Source: Tenodera sinensis
Taxonomy: Eukaryota > Arthropoda > Insecta > Mantodea > Mantidae
Assembly: GCA_030765045.1 (NCBI GenBank)
Contig: CM060963.1
Location: 94,780,176-94,844,175 of the forward strand
Reading direction: 5' to 3'
DNA: 64,000 bases
This document shows, piece after piece, positions 42,427 to 53,830 of this stretch; the first letter of the stretch is position 1; each line of letters starts with the position of its first letter. Under the pieces are notes generated by a model. That model had not been told where the DNA came from, searched no databases, and was given only the letters and a program-made list of their open reading frames with translations. Position numbers and translations under genes: made by a program.

Positions 42427-44487
42427 TACTAGTATTAATAAGTAGACATCCTACCTTATGGTTGCACAGGAACAATGGCTATCAAATTCTTCGTTATGTG
42501 TCTTACTTTTAGCATGAAATAAAACTTTTAATCCTACAAAGAATTAACACCTACGATTTATTTTATCAAAGTCGTATATTTACATAGACAATTAGCCATT
42601 AAGTAGGTTTTCATTTTATGTGTATTTTTAATCTTTTGATAAGATAATTCTAACTATTTAATTTTTAGAGAAGCGGGGTCAGGGGATGCAAGTAACCGCG
42701 CTATCTGTCCGCAGCTATCATGCCTGAAATCATATGGATCCAGAAAAAAATAATAACACCATAATACTTAAATTAAAATACTAATTTAATTTATACTTAA
42801 AATTCAAGCTAACAGGGGCAATAGGACACCTGCATTCGGCTAAGGGAACTCACATCATAATGTGCGGTCGGCTTGCTCGGCTGGTTTAAAGACGGTGTTA
42901 GTCCCAATACCTGTCTTTAGTGATATTTCACTCAGGATAAAAGGCACGGTAGTATACCAAGGGTTGCTTTAAATGAATCAGTGCATTTTATACAGGAAAA
43001 TATTGTATTTTAGGAAGTTATTTTTGAGTATTTGTTATGGGACGGGACTTTGAAGCTGTTTGGTAATTTTTCGAAGTAAATGCAGGTTTCAATGCATCTT
43101 ACGGGAAGAATTACTGTGTTTGACAGTTATTTTGGAGCATTTATCATGGGGCTTGTTAATGCTACTTTTGAACGTCCTCTAATATGTTGTAATATAGAGG
43201 CGATAAATTGTCATGTGTGGAAAACGAGATAAACGTTTTAAATCATATTTCAAAACACGAACCAATTACACTGATTTAATGGTGAGATTTATCTTTCAGA
43301 TACATAGACGGCCAAATAATTAATAATCTTTAGATCATCAGTTCTATTCTGAAATCTAATGGTGCATTATTTTCAGAGGTCTAAAGCAATGATAGTCTCT
43401 AGGAAACAGAATACTAGCGATGATTCGAATAATTCCAAATGAAAATCATTTTATGCCTGTAAATTGCTGCAGGTGCAATATCCTTGTCAACGGCCCCCAT
43501 GTCTTTGTTAGAGTTGTCTGGGCCAGGAATTCCTAGTGTGAATTTCTATAATGTCAACTTCCGAAAGGTTTAGCTCATCGAAGCCATGAATGAAAACAAC
43601 TCAAATAGATACTGAATCAGGTATTTCAGTTTAAACTGCCATTTCCAAGTGAATAATATAATAATATAAATATTAAGTAATACAAAACTTGAAAGCGACA
43701 AAAGCCGCGATTTATCTACAGGAAAGTGGCTTATATGTGTCCCACACAACGAAGCAATTTAATCTGATTTTGATTTTCTTAATCTATATGCTAAATACCG
43801 TATCAATACTTCTAAAAGTAGTGCCTGTGTTACTGTTTGTTGTCAGTAAGATTGTTAATACAGAACAAGAACTCATAATCCCCATATTCCGCTGGCCTCT
43901 TATCGAAATTCCTTTCTTCTTCTGCCTCTTTATCGTCACTTTCAATTTCGCTGATCATCGATGTACTTAATGTAACACGAATAAACCGTACATAGTTCTC
44001 GGAAAAATTGAGTCCAAGAAGCGAGGAGTTTGTTCTCTGACTGGGTAGTTGGTAAGGGACGATCATGAAATCTATCACACCCCTGATTTAAGAAAAACAA
44101 TTCTCAATTACGTTTTGATTCGAAAACATACTGCTACTGAACGTAAGTGACTCACATCAAAGCTTTCATTTAAGTATTTCAGTGTTGTAAAAGGAGCTAT
44201 ACTATCACTATCACATCCTGTCATTTCAATCAGAGCAAGCGCTAGCTGACGTCACTAGCACGGAAGTCTACTGCGCATCTAACTGGTGATACCTACCGCA
44301 TTATTTAACATACCGTGTTACTGACTACTTCGGTAGTGCATACGTTTAAGGAGTCTGTCATATTTGGCGACAAAGTCAAAGCCTTAGAAGATGCACCGAG
44401 TGATCGTAGCCTAACATATTGCAATACAGGATTTTAATATAGCTCAATTTGAAAAAACTTTGTTCGCAAATATATGCATAGCCATAC
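42427..44487. other. AT-rich non-coding stretch
   Basis: No gene was recognised. The frames at 43689-43970 (membrane-like composition by AT bias) and 43830-44078 overlap on opposite strands without motifs. A TGACGTCA palindrome occurs at about 44249. Confidence 0.4.
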
Positions 44488-44890
44488 TCACTTTTATACA
44501 AACTATTCTTCATTTAAATCGACATAAATATTTTCAGAATTTAATTATGGCTAATTTTCTTGTAGGTGCAAGGGAATATAGGAATAAAGTGGGCTTTAAG
44601 CGGTAGTGAAATGTCAGCTGATTGCTGCACAATACCTTTGAAATTTGCGAGCCCAAGAGATAAAGACGAATAATATATTAATATTTGAGGAAAGCATAAC
44701 TAATACAAATTCAAACAAATATTAAGAATATTTCGGAAATGGTTCACTCAAAAGAAAAAAATAACTAGATATTTGACATAAATCGTGTGTTTTAACGAGA
44801 CCCACATTTTTTATTTACATTTTACCATTTATGCAAAAGTCTTTCAGAATGAAGAGGTCTTCTGAGTATATTCACAGAAAATTAAAGTAA
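44488..44890 (-). repeat. Family A dispersed repeat, half copy
   Basis: The minus-strand second-end half of family A: CATACTCACTTTTATACAAACTATTC, then GGCTAATTTTCTTGTAGGTGCAAGGG and the CAAATATTAAGAATATTTCGGAAATGGTTCACTC block. The first-end half is missing. Confidence 0.65.
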
Positions 44891-46827
44891 CAATAAGAAG
44901 CTGCCATTGATATTTGTGTCCGTCATTGGATACTGACTGTCTGGTTGTGATTCTTAAAGTCAAGGCACTAGCTTATTCACTTTCCTATTGAAGGAAGGAG
45001 GTGGGGAAGTAGCCGCTAATTACCTAAGCGTCTCCAAAGAGACAGGTTTGGGCATCGCTGCTCTGCACACTTTAGACGTACAAAAGTATGTCAATTGTTG
45101 ATTAAAAATGAATGCTAGAAAGGTACAAATACGTATAAAAGGTGAATTTATAACACACATGAATAAGAGTATAAAACTTTTCGTTACGCACCACTTAGCT
45201 AGTAAATGCTTACAGATAATACCACAGCTAGCTCTTATTATGGCCACGCTGAGTTAATTAGGTTACAACCTAGCAAACGTCTACTACCAGATTTATTTTA
45301 GAGCACTCTTTCTACGTTTGTAAAAATTTAGTGTACTATCCTTCCGTAAACTCAATGTTACTTCACATTTATAAATATTTTTAAAAAAGCCCAACAACAT
45401 TTATGCGATTTTTAGTACTTTTTAAAGCTTACGGGTTTTCGGATTTATTAGTCATTACCTCCAGTTAACTTAAATATTAGCTCAGCAAGTCCCTGTCTCA
45501 AAGAGGAGATGTGAAATTGAACCCCCGTCTACACGCGTATCCAACTTCAGACTACGGCGGTGCAGAACTGCTGATCACAGGAAATTTATTTCTCACAGCT
45601 CAAACGAAAACTACACCAACGCGGAAAGCTACAACATGTTTTGTTTGCCTCAGATCTAAGCCTGGAGTAAATGTATTCTTATGCAGCATAAATTAATGAT
45701 GAAAAGTGTGAAATCGAGGCAAATATTTCATTGGTTACTGTTTATGTTTACACTGATCTAACTGAATAAAGGCAAGTTTTCTTTCCTCCATCACCAAGAA
45801 GTAACACCTGACGCACTCGCATGCAATGCTTTCCGGCTTAGAAGCATTTACATAGTAACTGGGTACCATGCGTGCTACAGTAATATACGCACTAACATGT
45901 GGAGGGGTTTTTAGTGGGTACATCTGCCCCATCAGGGTGCAGGGAACACTACACTGTGGGTTATACTACGTATGTCTTACAACCAGAACTGTCACAATGT
46001 CTTGCATTACTTTTTATTCCTATCTGACTATCCGACGTAGCAAACTTTGATCTTTAAACTACGACAAATTAATCAATTTACTTCCCCTCAGTTCTTTACA
46101 ACATTATTTTGTAATGGCCTAGAAATGAATGTCTCTTTACCACTTGTAATTTCGTACAGCCTCGGATATCCCTATTAAGTGATGAAATGTTTTCTGATAT
46201 CCACACAAATGGATCTAAAATGTTGGGGCAGTTTTGAAAATGCTGCACGTCCGTAAGTGCCCTTTCTCTTTGGAATAATCAAAGATCACAATGGTGAGCA
46301 ACTTGTTATACAATTACAGTCGGTGAACTTTTCTCTGTGATGTAATTGTTATTTAATGATATAAAAGGTACAGTTTTCACGTAATAAACAAACGATAAAC
46401 ATTTACAACAAACTAGAGTGAAACTCATAAACGCAAAAGTTCGCCAATCCCAGGTGGTTCCCCTTTGGAAAAAACATAATCTGCGACCATCGAGAAAATA
46501 AATTTCTCAGTTGTTAATTAAAAAGTATCGCTTCACTTATTCCTAACGTTAGCAGGCTTATCCCTTCATACAGTTAGTTAACATGTTCTGCTCAGGATGT
46601 TGATTGAAGGAAATAAAGCATAGCTTTACATGAGGGTTATAGAACCAGTTTGGCATTGGTATTAGATGCATACCATAACATTACAAATAGATTCGATTCT
46701 CTTTTGCTTAGCCGTGTCTTAATGGATAAGTCCAGATTATACATATAATCTCTAGCTTGCAATCAACCATACTACATATGTATCATGTTTTGCATGCATT
46801 TTCTGTGGAGTAACACGTACTATTTTT
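44891..46827. other. AT-rich non-coding stretch
   Basis: No gene or element was recognised. Frames of 60-75 codons occur (45020-45247, 45511-45696, 45868-46050) without motifs. Confidence 0.4.
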
Positions 46828-47090
46828 GCCGAGTGGAGTGGCTAAGGCGGTAACGTCAGGGTTCAAATTCGGTGGGCCGAAAGGTTTCGTCGTGGTTTCC
46901 CACAGTTGCTAAGGTAAACGCCAGGTTGACTATCTTGACTATTTAATACCACGAACCAAAGTTCCACCTTAAGACTAAAGCAATTGATAAACAAAAAATA
47001 GATGGTGATAGTGAATGCTGGACCATCTATCCAAAGATAATGAAAAAACATAGACTGAATGGCACACTAATGCTATCTGGCGTCATAGAG
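46828..47090 (+). repeat. tRNA-derived SINE
   Basis: The head GCCGAGTGGAGTGGCTAAGGCGGTAACGTCAGGGTTCAAATTC has A-box (TGGCTAAGGCGG) and B-box (GGTTCAAATTC) sequences close together, then a CCGAAAGGTTTCGTCGTGG body and an AAATAAATA-type end near 47090. It does not close as a tRNA. Confidence 0.55.
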
Positions 47091-47094
47091 GCGG

Positions 47095-47335
47095 AAATAA
47101 ATAAATATTTTGTTGTTTAACGACGCTTTAAATTGCCAGGATCACATCAACGTCGCCGGTGTGCCGGAATTTCGTCCCTAAGAGGTTCTTTCAGCTGCCG
47201 GTAAATCTACTGACATAGAGCTGTCGTTTTAAGGACACTTAAAAACCATCGATCTGGGTCGGACAGAGGCGGAGGTATAGTTGCCCTGCACTGATACCTC
47301 TGTCGACTCGTGACGGAACAAGGTGATAAATGTTT
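47095..47335 (+). repeat. SINE-type repeat (TTAACGACGCT...GCCGGTGTGCCGG family)
   Basis: The string TTTAACGACGCTTTAAATTGCC...CATCAACGTCGCCGGTGTGCCGGAATTTCGTCCC and TAAATCTACTGACATAGAGCTGTCG is one I recall as a dispersed short repeat in several arthropod genomes. The end near ACCATCGATCTGGGTCGG normally precedes a tRNA-like part, which here is decayed. It sits directly behind the SINE at 46828. Confidence 0.5.
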
Positions 47336-47569
47336 TAGGGATGAGATGTTGAAGGCTAACTGTCCGTCACACACCGATTTACGAGTATGTCCTAACAGAT
47401 CCGTCGCGGTTTAACTGTGTAGTTCAAATGAGTAAAAGAACTGGAGAGAGAAAGAGAGAGAGAGGGGGGTAACTATTTTCTACTCCATGGCATTCTCAAC
47501 TAAACACAAGGCATTCTAAGTAAGCATATTCTTTTATAACGCTTAAGTGTTCGTTGTGGAGTTTAACTT
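47336..47569. other. Short unassigned stretch with GA-rich run
   Basis: Contains a GAGAGA/AGAGAG/GGGG run at about 47442-47468. No gene. Confidence 0.4.
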
Positions 47570-47828
47570 TTTTTTAATTTATTTTTTTAAATTAACGTCC
47601 TCCAACGTAATGTCATATCGAACGATGAATGAATGAAATGGGTAAGATGATGCTCAAATGAACCCGAGGTCTATAGAGCTTTAAATTACCCGACATTCGT
47701 CTTCTCAGGATAAGAGAAAACCTCGGAAAAAAAGTCTTACCCGGATAACTTACCCTAAGCGAGATTCGAAGTCGCTACCTCTTGAACGTGAGGTAGACAC
47801 ACTAACCATTGCGCTACCGTGGCGGGCT
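47570..47828 (-). repeat. tRNA-derived SINE with complete head
   Basis: On the minus strand the element starts GAGCCCGCCACGG, has an A box TAGCGCAATGGTTA (complement of 47803-47816) and a B box TTCGAATCTCG (about 47760-47770), then the body GGGTAAGTTATCCGGGTAAG, CGAGGTTTTC and an end CGTTGGAGGACGTTAATTT with a T/A-rich tail. It is the same family as 21405-21646. The two boxes drive RNA polymerase III transcription in such elements. Confidence 0.8.
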
Positions 47829-47989
47829 CGTTGTGGAGTACAAAGGTTTGTAAATCCTCTATAATATTTTAATAGTTTAGATAAGGTATTTCATAGTCCA
47901 GGGTTCGTCTGAATTGTATTTTTCAATGTGAAATAATTGTCAAAACTATTCATATCATAAATATACACAAATATTCTCCTTTATAACAG
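47829..47989. other. Short AT-rich spacer
   Basis: Nothing recognised. Confidence 0.4.
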
Positions 47990-48626
47990 TGTAACGCCGG
48001 CCGACAGTGGCGCCGGCACATCAAAGGTGCTCAAGGTCAAGCTACCTCAAAACACTGTGTGTGAATCTGTGCCTCACACAATGAACTTCGAGAACGTTCC
48101 GGAAGCTTCCACCGCCGGCTTGTTTATGAGAAGCGTTGTGAAAAGCTGAATTTCGAGAAGTACTAGATCATTCGCGGTATATAAGAAGGCGAGACAGCCA
48201 GCTGAGAGAAGTTTTTTGTGATGGAGTTGAGTGCTGAACGAGACAGTGGTAAGGAATGCGCGCGCGCGCGTGTGTGTATCTGTCTGTGTGTGTCTGTGTG
48301 TGTACGTGTCGGAGCTAGTGTGGAACTGAAGCAGTTTTAGTGCGTGTTGGGTGATTGTATCGTCAAACACTGCTATTTGTGAGACAGAGAGGGAGAGAGT
48401 AAAGAAGATCAGGAAAATGAATGTCAAGGTCACCATAAGAGAGAAGAGCTTGAGTTATAAGGTTACGACGAATTGTATATTTTGTTAGTGATAAAAGAGA
48501 ACCGTGTTTTTGTGGTTCTTTTAGAATACAAATAAATAACGAAAGAGTAACTGGATTTAGATTTTGTTATCGGTTTTGTCGCTCTGGTGTTGGGAGCTGG
48601 ATTTGTCGAATTGTCATTTTATTACA
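47990..48626 (+). mobile_element. 5' LTR plus primer site of a truncated LTR element
   Basis: It begins TGTAACGCCGGCC. A TATA box (GGTATATAAGAAGG, about 48177-48188) and a late AATAAATAA (about 48530) give U3-R-U5 order to about 48583. One base later comes TGGTGTTGGGAGCTGGAT (48585-48602), aligned with the tRNA-Leu primer site of the elements at 15210 and 21786, and then GTCGAATTG, which they also share. The LTR end reads GTCGCT where they have GTCACA, so this copy is older. The interior and 3' LTR are missing. A GC/GT microsatellite (48258-48300) has grown in the R region. Confidence 0.6.
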
Positions 48627-49157
48627 AGATAAATTGTTCTATAGAACACGGACTTGCATAATTCTTATACGGTGGGCTCAATCCAGTTGAGAGAGGAAGA
48701 TACGGAGAACTAAGTTGCCAATGATGCCACTATCACTTTGGGTGACTACCAGCTATCATTAATGTATTGCTAACTTTAAAGCGCAATATAATTTCCAAAA
48801 ACTGAAAGGTAAGGAACTTTCACCCATTATACTTTACAAGAAGCATTTTCTGTTATCCGGTACAGGAAGTGGGTGTCTATTGCTCCTCCATAATTTGACT
48901 GATAGTGTGAATTTAACAATTTGTTATTTTTAATACGTTTTAATTTATTGTAATATTCCGATTGCACTTTGGATAATATTTTACTTCGATTATAGTTGTG
49001 CCAGTTACACTTTATTCAGCTTTCAGTTTGCATGGATAACTTTTACACCAAGAAATATATGAGCGTGGGTATTCACCACTACGAGGCACTTATTGGGTTG
49101 TCCCTCTGTATGAAACAATTTACCACAAGGTTGCAGAAATGTTTCACTGTAAAGAAT
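48627..49157. other. AT-rich non-coding stretch
   Basis: The first ~100 bp may be decayed interior of the truncated LTR element. No ORF was recognised. Confidence 0.35.
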
Positions 49158-49250
49158 CTCGGCAAAGGTGCCATGCAGTCGAGTGGACTAGCGCTCCGGA
49201 AATAGCGTTGTGGATGCAAAGATCGATGGTTTAAACCTACTGCCGAGAAA
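49158..49250 (+). repeat. tRNA-like sequence (tRNA pseudogene or SINE head)
   Basis: CTCGGCA (about 49160) and TGCCGAG (about 49242) can pair as a 7-bp outer stem around an A-box-like GTCGAGTGGACTAGCGC and a B-box-like GATGGTTTAAACC. The length and D-arm resemble long-variable-arm tRNAs such as Leu, but the T stem pairs poorly, so a functional tRNA is unlikely. Confidence 0.4.
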
Positions 49251-49800
49251 AGCCTTTTATTTATTCAGTTTTAAGGCTTTGTCACCTGTAATTATTTCTG
49301 AAGTTTGCTGTGTATGTGCAACAGGATTCGGATTTATTTAATGCTCTTTTTTCGAGTGCGCCATGGACACAATTGCACGTTTTAAAACCTTCCAACTGAT
49401 TTAAAAATCTTAGTTATATAGCTGATTTGTGATTCGATACTATAACATATACCTTGTGTAAAACTATCCAGTCCAAAATCGTACGAGGTTACAAGAGTAA
49501 GGATCATGCTTCCACTCGGCTACTTTCGAGCTTGATGCTCAAGGGATTTTACGTTCCAATCAGGCTTTCTACAAAATTAATTCTTGTTAACCCTTCGAAG
49601 TTTACTTGCATGTAGCGTTTTTACACCTCTTTGAAATTACAATAGACGAGAAATAATGTTCATGTTGGAAGGAAAAGTTGAAGCTATATTCTTCAGTCGT
49701 CGGTGCAATAATTTTAAAACCGAATTAGCGTTTTGTAAGTCACACGTTTATAATACAGCTTGAAGCGAAAATACTTCACACCACCTAACAATGTCTCAAA
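49251..49800. other. AT-rich non-coding stretch
   Basis: Nothing recognised. Confidence 0.4.
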
Positions 49801-50339
49801 ATCCATTGATTCAGTTCCTTACCACCGTTAGTCCCAGGTAGGTTACTTCCGTAGGTACGGATTTGGCACACCTGGGGTCCCGAGCCATGCTCTGTTTGGG
49901 TTCCTCTAAGGGTGAGGGGACACATGCTAAACGCCCAATCAATTGTGGCCCACATATGTGTTTGACCCTCACATTTATACCTCCCTGAATACAGTCTAAT
50001 GGATACCTTGTTGTAGGTAGATGGTGAGACGCAAGGGATGACTGGGTAACCGCGTAATTCCCAGCCCCTACTTGTCATGTAGAGGCGTGTTCGTATCCGC
50101 TGATGAAGGCCAGTATTTGGGAGGGATCATTGCATGAGCTGATGCACTTCTGAAGGAAACTGGCGCCTATACAGAGGGAGGTGTGACCCTAGGGTGAGCA
50201 AGATCAAGGCCAGCAGTTTCACCTAAGCCGGTGTGGCGCCCAGGATGTGAGCATACCATCGGAGGTATTTGTAATGGTGGAGGAATAAAACGCCATGGTA
50301 CACCACAAAAAATCCAATAAAATCTGATGGTTGGTGTAA

Positions 50340-51030
50340 AGGAAGTAGCAGAGCCGAGTGGTCCTCACTATTTAGAAATTACCAGAACTGAGGAAGGAAA
50401 AATATTTACGTCGGTGAATCCATTTATTATACAAATTGGCCTTGATAAAATAGCTGAAAGCATGCACTGGATATCGCAACGACAGGCTCCTGGTTGAAGC
50501 TAATTCATCATCCCAGATAACTACTGTACTTAAAGCGAATTTGTTATTCTGGTATCTGGTATATGCAGAACTGTACAGGATTTTGAACTCCTCCCGCGGA
50601 GGGGTAAACACTCGTGCACTGGACGGTATGCCCTAGATTCAGGCGAACCTAGAAGATCAAGGTGCGACTTCAATATATCCAGTTCAGGTGAAAGAGCGAG
50701 GCGATGCCAGCCCACTTGTACTCTGTTCCTTACCTTTCATCAGGTGGATTTCCCGCAAAGGATTAAGGCAGGATATGAAGCCATTGAAATTCGGCCATAC
50801 ATTCCGAAACAGCTGAGATGTTACAAATGCCCACGCTTTGGTCGCACAAGTGACTTCAGTAACGGTAATGCTACCTGCGTCTATTGTGGAGGCATAGGGC
50901 ATGACAATGACTGTAAAACACCTCCCAGTCGTGTTAACTGCAGCAGAGAACATACATCAAGTTCCCGAGAATACCCCCGATATTTGGGAGACAAGTCTTT
51001 AAGGATGACAGAAAGACTTCACGGAGCAAA
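50340..51030 (+). pseudogene. LINE ORF1 (gag-like) remnant
   Basis: Fragments in shifting frames end in an open piece (50744-51037) with IRPYIPKQLRCYKCPRFGRT followed by CVYCGGIGHDNDC, a normal C-x2-C-x4-H-x4-C knuckle; the first knuckle is degenerate. It was an RNA-binding protein of the element, now broken. Confidence 0.6.
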
Positions 51031-51126
51031 TTGTTAACTTCATTTAACCAACATACAGCTTCCTAGGTTGTATGGGATACGTTAAGGCGCGCCGATGGTA
51101 AATCAACCCATGTACCAATTGCGGGC

Positions 51127-52210
51127 TTGCAAACAGCTACAGGAGCTGTTGCTGATCCACTTGATGTGGCCAATACTTTTGTCGGTGCTTTCGCTCAGGT
51201 ATCTAGCTCGGATAACTGCTCACCTGAGTTCCTTCCAATTAAAACTCAGGTGGAATCTCAAGGCTTCGCGCTTCGTTCTAGAATCTTAGAAGATTACAAT
51301 GGCATTTTCAACATGGTGGAGTTAGGACATTCTCTTTTATCTTCGCGATTATCACCATCAGAACCAGATACTATTCACGTACAAATGTCACAAAAGCTCT
51401 CTCCTGAAGGAAAGGCATTCCTGCTCAAGGTTTATAATCCTGTTTGGGTTGATAGTATAGTTCTAGAAAATTGGCGGGAGGCCACCATTATACCCATTAT
51501 GAAAGCTGGAAAGAGTCGTCAGCTTCCCTCCAGCTACAGTCCAATTTCCCTTATTAGTTGCGTTTGCAAGATAATGGAACGCATGATGAATGGACGATAC
51601 ATATGGTGGTTAGGAAGTCGCAACGTACTGGCTAACATCCAGTGTGGTTTTCGACGACGCAGTTCAACTGTAGACCATCTTGTGTCGATACCGACACAGG
51701 TAGTGAACGTATTGGTGCGGTACTGTCAAACCGTTAGCATATTTTTCTACTTCGAGAAGGCTTATGATACGTGCTGGCGAGAATGGATTCTATGTTCCCT
51801 GCATACCCGGAACATAAATGGACGTTACCGCTGTTCATTCAGGAGTTTACCAAAGACTGAGTTTTTCGAGTAAAGGTTGGCTCGATTTTTTCTAATCCTG
51901 TTGTTCAGGAAAATTGGGCACCCCAGGGTTTGGTACTGTCATGCTCTTTGCTATAACAATTAACTCCATCTGGAAATGTGTTCCAACTGGGGTTTCGCCA
52001 TGCCTAAGGTGGACGATTTCGCCATTTATTGCACTTCTCAGAGCACGGCGTATTGGGAACGGTGCCTGCAGCAATGTTTGGACAACCTTCGACAGTGGAA
52101 CTCAAAAAAGGCTTTCTTTCCTCAACTGAGAAGTCAATTTGCGCTAATTCCTGGTGCTATAGGAGACGATTCCACCTTCGCTCCGTTTCGGTTCCTTCGC
52201 AGATGAGACG
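51127..52210 (+). pseudogene. LINE reverse transcriptase remnant
   Basis: The open part 51127-51873 has LENWREATIIPIMKAGKS, SSYSPISLISCVCKIMERM, GFRRRSSTVDHL and FFYFEKAYDTCWRE, which are successive RT blocks. After a frameshift the active site appears as KVDDFAIYC (about 51998-52030), where the family has Y/F-V/A-D-D, so the residue before the Asp pair is changed. It is frame-broken and not functional. Confidence 0.75.
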
Positions 52211-52799
52211 CATTTCCTGGGATTGGGAAGCTTAATTGGTCATCGCACATAGCGCAGCTAAGAGCACGATGTGAGCATAGTACAGCTAAGAGCACCCTAA
52301 ATATCTTGCGGGTACTAAATGGCAAATCGTGGGGAGCGGATCGTACACTGTTGCTGCCAATGTATCGCGCACATGTCCTGCCCAAGCTAGACTAAGGGTG
52401 CATCGTTTATTTGTCAGCATGGCCATCTGTGCTGGGAAGATTAGATGCGGCCCATAATAGAGGCCTACGAATGGCAATAGGGTTTTTCCAACAAACTCAT
52501 TTGCAAGCCTTTACGTTGAATAGGCAGAACTGCAACATTGGCGTGAGATTCTCTTAGCAAATTGTAATTCGCTTCATCTTTCACCATCAGGCTAAGACAA
52601 TGGTATAGCAAAAGCGCCCTTAGTCCTAAGCCAGCTCGTTTTCGTTTCCGGAGCTTCTTAGGAGGCCTGCCTAACATGTTTCCTAAGGGCGAGAGGTTTA
52701 CTCCACTTGGTTACCTGGCACTTCCCATGTAGATCCTGGGATGACCGTACACCGGAAGTCCACGATGCCTATCTCTAGAATGCGGACTTGTTTTTTTAA

Positions 52800-53220
52800 A
52801 ACTTTTGTCAGGCTACACTGACCTACATTTTATTTACACCGATGAATCAAAGAACACCAGTGCTTATGTGTATGGAACCGAACCACATATATTCGGGTTT
52901 TATGGGTCTTCTATTTATACTGAGGAGCTGTATGCAATATATCGAGCTGTTTTATATGTGCGTCGTCATAAACTAGGTGACTGCCTGATTATGAGTGATT
53001 CTCTTAATGCACTTCAGAGCCTTCTTGAGCTGTACAACTACCATCTTATTGTACAATGCATCCCAGTCGCCTTCTATGTTTTTACACGCTTCTGGCGTTG
53101 ACGTGGTGTGTGCATGGATTCCTGGTCACGTAGGTTTGCCGGGGAATGAAATGGCGGATTTAGCAGCAAAGGCGGCAACAACAGAACTCAGTATTACCAT
53201 CTCTCGTAATACTTCGTAAC
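52800..53220 (+). pseudogene. LINE RNase H domain remnant
   Basis: FIYTDESKN, TEELYAIYRAV and LIMSDSLNAL supply the first three acidic residues of RNase H. After a frameshift, AWIPGHVGLPGNEMADLAAKAA supplies the His and the fourth Asp. All key residues are kept but split over two frames. The zinc-knuckle-like C-terminal CPLCD piece follows near 53420-53450. Confidence 0.75.
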
Positions 53221-53830
53221 ACTTTGAGGCTTGAAGTGCGGAGAGCGGTGCTGGCCCGAAGAGTGATCAGCTCTCCATGGTAATAAGCTTAGGGAAGTAA
53301 AAGAACTTCGGATCAAATGGGTAACTTCCTCTCACATGTCTCGTCGGGAGAAGGTTAACTTGGCTCGGCTGTGCATTGGCCACTACAATGTTTTTTATGG
53401 TTACTTCTTTAAACGGGACCCTACCCCTCTTTGTCCGCTGTGCGACAGCATTTTGTCAGCCCGTCGGGTGCTGCTAGAGTCCTTTTTCTTACACACCTCC
53501 GAATCTCTCTGAAGCTGCCTGCCAGTCTTGCAGAGGTCCTGGCGGACGATAAACAAGCGGTCGAAATGGTTTTTAAGTCGATAAAGGAGAATAACAAGAG
53601 CTTGAGAGTTTGACATTTTATATATCTAGTTTTTAGACTTTTTTGACATGTGTCACTTTATTTTAGTTCTGGCTTTGTCTGTCTGTTTTGTATATTGATG
53701 TATCTGTATTTACCTCTTTACTAGTAATTTTATTTTATATTAAAATTTATATCTGACTTTTGCCATACATTTTTTAAGGGCGCTAATGACCATGTAGTTG
53801 AGCGCCCTTAAACGTATATCTCCTCCTTCT

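Larger units (their letters stand above)
49801..53830 (+). mobile_element. Decayed I/Loa-type LINE with RNase H, endonuclease deleted
   Basis: Order on the plus strand: a GC-richer 5' leader (about 49840-50330, including GGTCCCGAGCCATGCTCTG), gag-like ORF1 remnants with zinc-knuckle cysteines (about 50330-51000), reverse transcriptase remnants (51127-52210), RNase H remnants (52805-53200) and a 3' end with the inverted pair AAGGGCGCTAATGACCAT...TTGAGCGCCCTTAAAC (53776-53813). The endonuclease that should stand between ORF1 and RT is absent: only about 120 bp separates them. Many frameshifts and stops are present, so it is inactive. Clade placement rests on the RNase H and the 3' motif. Confidence 0.75.
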
